A stretch of DNA of 64,000 bases from JADCCX01 sp031431475. Its GTDB lineage: Bacteria; Pseudomonadota; Alphaproteobacteria; Rhizobiales; Beijerinckiaceae. This document shows positions 61,358-64,000 of this stretch, in pieces (positions within the stretch are counted from its first letter, which is position 1; each line of letters starts with the position of its first letter). The notes under the pieces were generated by a model. It was not told the origin of the DNA, ran no database searches, and saw only the letters and a program-made list of their open reading frames with translations. The stretch covers positions 1-64,000 of the forward strand of contig JANPDL010000007.1 in NCBI GenBank assembly GCA_031431475.1, written 5' to 3'. The position numbers and the translations under genes are program-made.

Positions 61358-62347
61358 CTATTTCTTGGCGGCGACAAGGCTCGGGTTCAGGATGTCGAAA
61401 TCGCGCTTGACGAGGGCCTTGAAGCCCGCAGGGGTGCGGTCCACCTTTGAAGGAACGATGGCTCCGAGGTCCTCGAGGCGCTTCTTTGTGCCGGCATCGT
61501 CCAGGGACTTGTCGAGCGCATCAACCAGCTTTTCAAGAGCAGCGGCGGGAATTCCGGTTGGACCGATCAGGCCGTTCCAAGCCTCGATCTGGAAACCCGG
61601 CAGGCCGGCCTCTGCCGTGGTTGGCACATCAGGCAAGGCGGGGGAGCGCGTAGCCGAGGCGATCCCATAGGCCTTGATCGTATTGCCCTTCACCTGACTG
61701 ATGACGCTCGGGATCTGGTCGCACATGAAATCAACCTGACCACCCACGAGATCATTCAGGGCCGGGCCTGTGCCGCGATAGGGAACCGAGTTGAGATCGG
61801 CGAGACCCAGTTGCGCTTTCAGAAGTGTGCAGGTCGTCCAGGATACCGATCCGACGCCTGCATGTGCTTCATTGGCCTTTGTGGGGTTGGCTTTCAGATA
61901 GGCCAGAAACTCCTTGAGGTCCTTGGCTGGAAAGTCCTTCTTCGCCACGATCAGGATCGGTGTGCCGCCAGCCAGCCCTATGTGCTGGATACCATCCAGC
62001 GGCTTGTAGCGCAGGTCAGGGAACAGGGCAGGAGCGGCAGACAGCGTGCCGAGATGGCCCATGGCGATGGTGTAGCCATCAGGTGATGCAGCAGTCGCAC
62101 GTGTGATGCCAGTCGTGCCGCCCGCACCAGCCACGTTTTCGATCACGATCTGCTGGCCCAGCACCTTGGACATGCCCTCGCCGACAATGCGGGCGATGAT
62201 GTCTGTAGGGCCGCCCGCCGCAAACGGAACGATCATGGTGATGGGCTTGGCCGGGAAGGCCTGGGCGAGTGCGCCGCTCGTGGGCAGGGCAATGGCTGCA
62301 AGGCCAGCTGCGCCTGCAAGAAGCGCCCGTTTCGTCAGTGTGGTCAT
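61358..62347 (-). CDS. Tripartite tricarboxylate transporter substrate-binding protein (Bug/TctC family)
   Basis: 329 residues with a signal peptide (cut near ALAQAFPAKP) and the Bug-family fold: PITMIVPFAAGGPTDIIAR, split as TMIVPFAAGG and PTDIIARIV, VENVAGAGGTTG and LPDVPTTAEAGLPGFQ. It binds a carboxylate or related ligand in the periplasm for the TctA permease encoded upstream. The ligand is not predictable. Last gene of the operon. Confidence 0.93.
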   Translation of the reverse strand: MTTLTKRALLAGAAGLAAIALPTSGALAQAFPAKPITMIVPFAAGGPTDIIARIVGEGMSKVLGQQIVIENVAGAGGTTGITRATAASPDGYTIAMGHLGTLSAAPALFPDLRYKPLDGIQHIGLAGGTPILIVAKKDFPAKDLKEFLAYLKANPTKANEAHAGVGSVSWTTCTLLKAQLGLADLNSVPYRGTGPALNDLVGGQVDFMCDQIPSVISQVKGNTIKAYGIASATRSPALPDVPTTAEAGLPGFQIEAWNGLIGPTGIPAAALEKLVDALDKSLDDAGTKKRLEDLGAIVPSKVDRTPAGFKALVKRDFDILNPSLVAAKK

Positions 62348-62456
62348 GTTGTGCTCCAGTCGTCCGCCAATGCGGATTATTTCGCAATATAGTCAAAAAA
62401 AGCGCGGTAACCAGTGCTTATTGCCGCGCTTTTCATTCACAATGCAGTTGAGGTCA

Positions 62457-63176
62457 TTACGTGAAGATATCCTCGCGTTTGTTGCGGATCACGGGCAACA
62501 GGGCAAAGACCAGCAGCAGGATTGCGACAAGAAGCAAGGCCAGCGACAATGGCCGCTCCAGGAAGACCCACAGCGAGCCACGCGAGATCAACAAGGCCTG
62601 CCGGAGCTTCTCTTCCAGAACCAGACCGAGCGCACAACCCATGACGAGAGGTGTCAGTTCAAAGCCAAGCTTCAACATGAGGTATCCGGCCAAGCCAAAC
62701 ATAGTGATCAGGATCATGGTAGCCAGCGATTGGCCCGACCCCAAAGAATCGACACATAGAATCAGGATTAGAGCAGGCAAGGCAGCATGGCGAAATTTGG
62801 TGGGGACACGGTTTACGACTTGCATAAGCCGCACCGGAGTAAGGTCGACTTCGATCATCCTTATTGGAATTGAGATCAACAGTAGGGCAGTGATGATCGT
62901 GAGAGACACACCGTCGCCCAATTCCTCTAACCCGAACGTCAATCGAGTCTCACCGGTCTCCAAATCACTTCCCACGGAGCTAACCAGCAGGCCGAGCATA
63001 ACCATGGACAATGACTTCTGGACCTGGGATCGGACGACCAGAACTGACACCGCGAGAAGGACAACAATCAGAGAAGCGAAATCAGCTGGCCCAAACGAGC
63101 TACCCAGTCTTGCCATCGCGAAAAAGGCTGCAGCTGTCAGAGCAAGACAAAACAGCAGCTGCAGCCAAATCCGCAA
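62457..63176 (-). CDS. Shortened TctA-like membrane protein
   Basis: 239 residues with about six hydrophobic helices. The first half (SSFGPADFASLIVVLLAV through LLGLLVSSVGSDLETGETRLTFG, here MVMLGLLVSSVG and TRLTFG) corresponds to the middle of TctA. The second half (LPALILILCV through EEKLRQALLISRGSLWVF and LLPVIRNKRED) corresponds to the TctA C-terminus. The N-terminal third and the segment between the halves are absent, so both conserved PG-loop regions are missing. The last 60 codons are very similar to those of the full TctA gene next door. It sits where tctB is usually found, and is either a decaying duplicate or a TctB substitute. Confidence 0.7.
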   Translation of the reverse strand: MRIWLQLLFCLALTAAAFFAMARLGSSFGPADFASLIVVLLAVSVLVVRSQVQKSLSMVMLGLLVSSVGSDLETGETRLTFGLEELGDGVSLTIITALLLISIPIRMIEVDLTPVRLMQVVNRVPTKFRHAALPALILILCVDSLGSGQSLATMILITMFGLAGYLMLKLGFELTPLVMGCALGLVLEEKLRQALLISRGSLWVFLERPLSLALLLVAILLLVFALLPVIRNKREDIFT

Positions 63177-63182
63177 GTCGTT

Positions 63183-64000
63183 CTACTCCGTGAAGACCTC
63201 GTCGCGCTTGTTGCGGATCGCGGGCAACAGGGCGAAGACCAGCAACAGGATCGCGACGATCATGAAGCCGAGCGACAGCGGTCTTTCCACGAAGACCCAG
63301 AGCGAGCCGCGCGAGATCAGCATGGCCTGCCGGAGCTTTTCTTCCATCAGTTTCCCAAGGACGAACGCGATCAGCATAGGAGCTGGTTCGAAGCCGTTCT
63401 TGAGCAGGAAATAGCCCAGCAACCCGAAGGCGCCCGTCACCAGCACATCGAAGGGCTGATTGTTGATGGAATAGACGCCGATGCAGCAAAACAGCAGGAT
63501 CGCCGGGAATAGCAGGCGATACGGTACCTTCAGCAGCTTAACCCACAGGCCGATGAGCGGCAGGTTGATGATCAGCAGCATCAGGTTGCCAACCCACATC
63601 GAGGCGATCATGCCCCAGAAGAGTTCGGGCTGCTTGGTCATGATCTGCGGACCGGGAACGATGCCGTGGATGGTCATCGCGCCAACCATGATTGCCATCA
63701 CGGCGTTGGGCGGGATTCCCAGCGTCAGCATCGGGATGAACGATGTCTGTGCACCTGCGTTGTTGGCGGCTTCCGGACCAGCTACGCCCTCGATGGCACC
63801 ACGACCAAAACGGGACGGGTCCTTCGCGATCTTTTTCTCGATGGTGTAGGAGGCGAAAGGCCCAAGCACTGCTCCGTTTCCGGGCAGTATGCCGAGGATG
63901 GAGCCAATCGCTGTGCCGCGCACGATGGGCCATGCGGATTGCCTGAAGTCATCATTTGTCGGCCAGAGGCCTGTCACCTTGCCGGTGACCACATCGCGCG
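63183..64000 (-). CDS. TctA-type permease of tripartite tricarboxylate transporter (partial)
   Basis: C-terminal part of a TctA permease; the gene continues beyond the right edge of the window. Visible are the conserved GSILGILPGNGAVLGPFASY loop, split as LGILPGNGAVLG and PFASYTIEKK, EAANNAGAQTSFIPMLTLGIPPNAVMA, split as EAANNAGAQTSFIPM and LTLGIPPN, and the C-terminal helices ending RNKRDEVFTE. It is the large 12-helix membrane subunit that works with a TctC-type binding protein. The start codon is not in the window. Confidence 0.93.
   Translation of the reverse strand, partial: RDVVTGKVTGLWPTNDDFRQSAWPIVRGTAIGSILGILPGNGAVLGPFASYTIEKKIAKDPSRFGRGAIEGVAGPEAANNAGAQTSFIPMLTLGIPPNAVMAIMVGAMTIHGIVPGPQIMTKQPELFWGMIASMWVGNLMLLIINLPLIGLWVKLLKVPYRLLFPAILLFCCIGVYSINNQPFDVLVTGAFGLLGYFLLKNGFEPAPMLIAFVLGKLMEEKLRQAMLISRGSLWVFVERPLSLGFMIVAILLLVFALLPAIRNKRDEVFTE

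Overview
The window looks like a chromosome segment of a GC-rich alphaproteobacterium of the order Hyphomicrobiales (Rhizobiales). The reasons are: a FeuP/FeuQ-type two-component pair next to the cytochrome c maturation genes, a response regulator/kinase pair leading into glnE, PodJ- and PleC-like polarity proteins, a Rhodobacter-type gene transfer agent (GTA) cluster, and palindromic repeats of the kind common in rhizobia and Brucella. I cannot assign a genus. No tRNA, rRNA or CRISPR array was recognised.

Layout. 0-3.5 kb: ligase-associated DNA-repair helicase (Lhr family) and PdeM nuclease; the helicase carries an in-frame palindromic repeat. 3.5-14.2 kb, all on the minus strand: a TauE/SafE exporter operon, a large PodJ-like polarity protein, an AbrB-type membrane protein, a FixJ-like regulator with a kinase that has no visible sensor domain, an aminotransferase and MscL. 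14.5-18.7 kb: a LysR regulator whose 3' end is duplicated as a perfect 31-bp direct repeat on both sides of a small AT-richer island. The island holds a PLD-family nuclease, an adenine-type DNA methyltransferase and a small putative ribbon-helix-helix protein, and has no integrase. 18.7-25.5 kb: cyclopropane fatty acid synthase, a PlsB-type acyltransferase, an 870-bp gene-free stretch with strong palindromes, an MFS exporter, MsrP and a YcgN-like protein.

25.5-40.5 kb: a nearly complete GTA structural cluster (small and large terminase, portal, protease, capsid, connector, tail terminator, tail tube, chaperones, short tape measure, distal tail, hub, cell-wall peptidase, large baseplate/fibre protein), mostly with overlapping or tightly spaced genes and a plausible promoter in front. 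Three departures stand out: a reverse-strand secreted trypsin-like protease between capsid and connector, a palindromic repeat between terminase and portal, and no visible gp7 stopper gene. A two-helix holin-like protein follows gp15.

40.5-57.3 kb: a FeuN-like periplasmic protein, FeuP/FeuQ, ccmI-ccmE-ccmF-ccmH, a strong terminator, a second two-component pair, glnE, a PleC-like kinase and pepN. 57.4-64 kb: glyoxalase I with an orphan HigA-like regulator, a convergent RelE/HigB-type toxin-antitoxin pair, a DUF350-DUF1190-glutathionylspermidine-synthase-like operon, and a tripartite tricarboxylate transporter locus. In that last locus a shortened TctA paralogue sits where TctB would be expected. 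The least ordinary parts are the repeat-flanked restriction-modification island, the protease inside the GTA cluster, the coding palindromic repeat and the TctA-derived mini-gene.
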